From Bacteroidales bacterium (GTDB lineage Bacteria; Bacteroidota; Bacteroidia; Bacteroidales; UBA932), in assembly GCA_017443025.1 (NCBI GenBank), contig JAFSPG010000018.1, forward strand, positions 310,001 to 374,000: DNA of 64,000 nt. The letters run 5' to 3'. The stretch's first letter is position 1, and every line of letters begins with the position of its first letter. The notes under the pieces were generated by a model, which had not been told where the DNA came from, ran no database searches, and saw only the letters and a list, made by a program, of their open reading frames with translations. Made by a program: the position numbers and the translations under genes. Below, piece after piece: positions 61,911-64,000 of the stretch.

Positions 61911-64000
61911 ATGAAAAAATTCTTTTTGATAGTGCTGCTCGTGGCCGCCGCATCGGCGGCGGCCCGGCAGAAGCCGAACTACGACCTCGCGTCGCGTTTT
62001 TCCATAAAGCGTACCTCCAAGATGGTATTCTCCACCTCCATTCGTCCCGAATGGTTCAAGGGGAGCAATAAGTTCTGGTACAGCTGGAAAACCTCCGAAG
62101 GAACAAAGTATTATATAGTCGACCCCGTTGCGGGCACAAAGTCGGAAGTTTTCGACATGCCCCGCCTGGCCATGCAGATTACCGAAATCGTAGGCGATCC
62201 CTTCGATGCCGCCCATCTGCCCATAAAAGGGCTCAAGCTGAAGGGTGATGACAAATACTTCCTCTTTGACATCGAGAGCACCCGCGACGCCAAGGATCCG
62301 TACGACTCCACCAAAACCATCAAAAAGACTTTCCATTTCCGCTACGACATCTCCTCAGCCAGCCTCACTGAGCTGAAGGAGAAGGAAAAAGAGAAGTATC
62401 CCAGTTATGCCCACGTCTCCCCGGATGGAACGAAGGGTATATATATCAAGGCTTACAACCTTTATTGGGCCGATTCCACCTCCCTTCGCAAAATGGCCGT
62501 CGAGGAGGAAAGAGGTGGCTCATACAAGGATTCCACCATCGTGGAGCATAAGATTACTACCAGCGGTACGTCCGACCACAGCTGGGACGGCGATAATTAT
62601 AAAGGTGACACCGAGCGTGATTCCACGAAGCGCAAGATGGCCCCGAACGTAGTCTGGTCGCCCGACAGCAAGCATTTCGCCACCATCCGCTGGGATATGT
62701 CGAAGGTCAAGGACCTCTGGGTTATCAATTCAATTTCTTCGCCCCGCCCGAAGCTTGAGACATATAAATATCAGCTCCCCGGAGAGCCCGGACCGTCCGG
62801 AGAACTCTATATCTTCGATGCTGCTTCCTGGGAGAGCAGGAAAATCGCAACCGCTGCCTTCAAGGACCAGGACATGATGTTCTTCAACGCCCCCGAAACA
62901 GCCGAAAGCAAGTACGAAGATTACGACTGCACCCGCTGGCTGGGCGATGACAACGGATTCTATATGCTCCGGCTGAGCCGCGACCTCAAGCGCCAGGATT
63001 TATGCTATGTGGGAGTCAATGCCGATTCTACTCACGTGGTCATCAAGGAGCGGATGAATACCTACGTCGAAACCCGTACTCCGGTTCTTTTGAAAGGCGG
63101 GAAGGAGCTTATCTGGTGGAGTGAGCGTAACGGCTGGGCCAACCTCTATCTTTACAAGTCCGACGGAACTCTTGTCCGCAATCTCACCGAGGGTGCTTTC
63201 CACGTGAATGATGTACTCGGCGTGAACGAGAAGGCCGGATACATCCTGCTCAGCGCCTGCGGCGTCATTGCCGGAGAAAATCCGTACCAGTCCCATAATT
63301 ATAAGGTATCCCTTGCGGGAGGTTCGCTCAGGCAGCTCGACATGCCTGACATGGACGTACACGCTGCGGCGAGTTTCGACGCCAGGTACTTTGTTGCCAA
63401 TTATTCCCGCGTAGATGCCAAGCCTGCAGTTGCCCTCTATGACGCTGCGGCTGGCCGCAAGGTCCGCGAGCTCGAGGAGTCCGACTTCTCGCTGCTCTTC
63501 GCTGCGGGGTATAAGTTCCCTGAAAGATTCAAGGTGAAGGCGGCTGACGGCGTTACCGATCTTTACGGTGCGATGTACAGACCTTTCGACTTCGATTCGA
63601 CCAAGACCTATCCTATTATAGATTATGTATATCCCGGCCCGCAGGTTGAGGCTAACAACATTTCCTGGTCGAAGGGCTTCTTGCGTACCGACCGTCTGGC
63701 GCAGATTGGTTTTGTCGTTATTACCGTAGGTAACCGCGGCGGCCACCCCGACCGCTCGAAGTGGTACCATAACTTTGGCTATGGCAATCTCCGCGATTAT
63801 GGTCTGGAAGACCAGAAGTATGCCATACAGCAGCTGGCCCAGCGCCACTCCTTTATTGATATATCGCGCGTGGGCATTCACGGGCATTCCGGCGGTGGGT
63901 TTATGTCTACGGCCGCCATCCTTAAATATCCTGATTTCTTCAAGGCCGCCGTGTCCTGTGCCGGCAACCACGACAACAGCATCTATAACCGCTGGTGGAG
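61911..64000 (+). CDS. S9 family peptidase, dipeptidyl peptidase IV-like (3' end outside window)
   Basis: Frame open from the ATG at 61911 to the last base, 696 codons visible. Signal peptide MKKFFLIVLLVAAASAAA, then a beta-propeller domain of the DPP IV type (VSPDGTKGIYIKAYNLYWAD, VVWSPDSKHFATIRWD, WWSERNGWANLYLYKSDGTL) and the start of the alpha/beta hydrolase domain with YPIIDYVYPGPQ and the nucleophile elbow GIHGHSGGGF (Ser about 660). The Asp and His of the triad lie beyond the end. It likely cleaves proline-containing peptides in the periplasm. 18 bases after the OmpA-family gene. Confidence 0.93.
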   Translation, partial: MKKFFLIVLLVAAASAAARQKPNYDLASRFSIKRTSKMVFSTSIRPEWFKGSNKFWYSWKTSEGTKYYIVDPVAGTKSEVFDMPRLAMQITEIVGDPFDAAHLPIKGLKLKGDDKYFLFDIESTRDAKDPYDSTKTIKKTFHFRYDISSASLTELKEKEKEKYPSYAHVSPDGTKGIYIKAYNLYWADSTSLRKMAVEEERGGSYKDSTIVEHKITTSGTSDHSWDGDNYKGDTERDSTKRKMAPNVVWSPDSKHFATIRWDMSKVKDLWVINSISSPRPKLETYKYQLPGEPGPSGELYIFDAASWESRKIATAAFKDQDMMFFNAPETAESKYEDYDCTRWLGDDNGFYMLRLSRDLKRQDLCYVGVNADSTHVVIKERMNTYVETRTPVLLKGGKELIWWSERNGWANLYLYKSDGTLVRNLTEGAFHVNDVLGVNEKAGYILLSACGVIAGENPYQSHNYKVSLAGGSLRQLDMPDMDVHAAASFDARYFVANYSRVDAKPAVALYDAAAGRKVRELEESDFSLLFAAGYKFPERFKVKAADGVTDLYGAMYRPFDFDSTKTYPIIDYVYPGPQVEANNISWSKGFLRTDRLAQIGFVVITVGNRGGHPDRSKWYHNFGYGNLRDYGLEDQKYAIQQLAQRHSFIDISRVGIHGHSGGGFMSTAAILKYPDFFKAAVSCAGNHDNSIYNRWW

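Noticed and set aside
63035..63207. Two further CACGTG sites (near 63037 and 63200)
   Set aside because: Flanking bases do not match parS (for example CTCACGTGGT), so they are not counted as ParB sites.
63000..63971. 323-codon minus-strand frame at the right end
   Set aside because: The opposite strand has a clear S9 peptidase running to the window edge with signal peptide and GHSGGG.
1..64000. Mobile elements, prophage, CRISPR arrays, tRNA or rRNA genes
   Set aside because: Looked for transposase or integrase motifs, spaced direct repeats and cloverleaf-like sequences in the gaps; none seen.

Overview
The window comes from the chromosome of a member of the Bacteroidota, most likely Bacteroidales and possibly uncultured. 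This rests on Bacteroidota-type promoters (TAnnTTTG -7 boxes upstream of many genes), families largely confined to the phylum (DUF4270 lipoprotein, DUF4294, DUF3098, short GT5-like protein, NagB-LmbE fusion, LptE/SecG neighbourhood), a PheRS alpha gene without pheT, and mostly weak Shine-Dalgarno signals. I see no mobile element, CRISPR array, rRNA or tRNA. Coding density is very high and no gap between genes exceeds about 240 bases.

Layout. 1-8 kb: the 3' part of mnmG carrying two parS-like palindromes, ruvA, a cysteine desulfurase set (sufS, sufE, a SufT-like gene), folK, glyS, a membrane-tethered regulator and rsmA. 8-15 kb: aspS, then a leftward operon cdaA-mutS2-yraN-manC-like. 15-18.9 kb: first half of the S10 ribosomal protein cluster (rplC to rpsC), ended by a terminator. 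18.9-30.5 kb: thirteen ordinary genes (TlpA-like thioredoxin, uvrC, pnuC, two envelope unknowns, acpP, DUF4294, the ftsX-DUF3098-uppP-lpxH operon, GT5-like protein, DUF4270 lipoprotein). 30.6-41.4 kb: the second half of S10 plus the complete spc and alpha clusters (rplP to rplQ, with secY, map, infA, rpmJ and rpoA), with its own promoter and terminator. 41.4-49.7 kb: LacI regulator with NagB-LmbE fusion, membrane pyrophosphatase, aminotransferase, nagB, upp. 49.7-57 kb: pheS, a C69 peptidase, an AAA ATPase, a short ClpB and secG. 57-64 kb: a sigma-54 type activator with lptE, two envelope lipoproteins (TPR and OmpA types) and the start of an S9 peptidase.

The main themes are translation (28 ribosomal proteins, rpoA, IF-1, three aminoacyl-tRNA synthetases, tRNA and rRNA modification), envelope building (uppP, lpxH, lptE, secY/secG, ftsX, lipoproteins), and amino sugar use (nagB and the fusion under a LacI-type regulator).

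The most interesting points are: the palindrome TGTTCCACGTGGAACA and a near copy 140 bp away inside mnmG, in different reading phases and within an apparent lineage-specific insertion of the protein, which suggests chromosome-segregation (ParB) sites; the S10 operon split by 11.9 kb between rpsC and rplP with proper regulatory signals on both sides; a set of genes whose predicted mRNA begins with a stem-loop directly after the -7 box; a small subset of genes with strong Shine-Dalgarno sequences in a phylum that mostly lacks them; a ClpB without its N domain; and a NagB-like fusion lacking the usual Asp/His pair of the deaminase. I did not find an unmistakable new multi-gene system.
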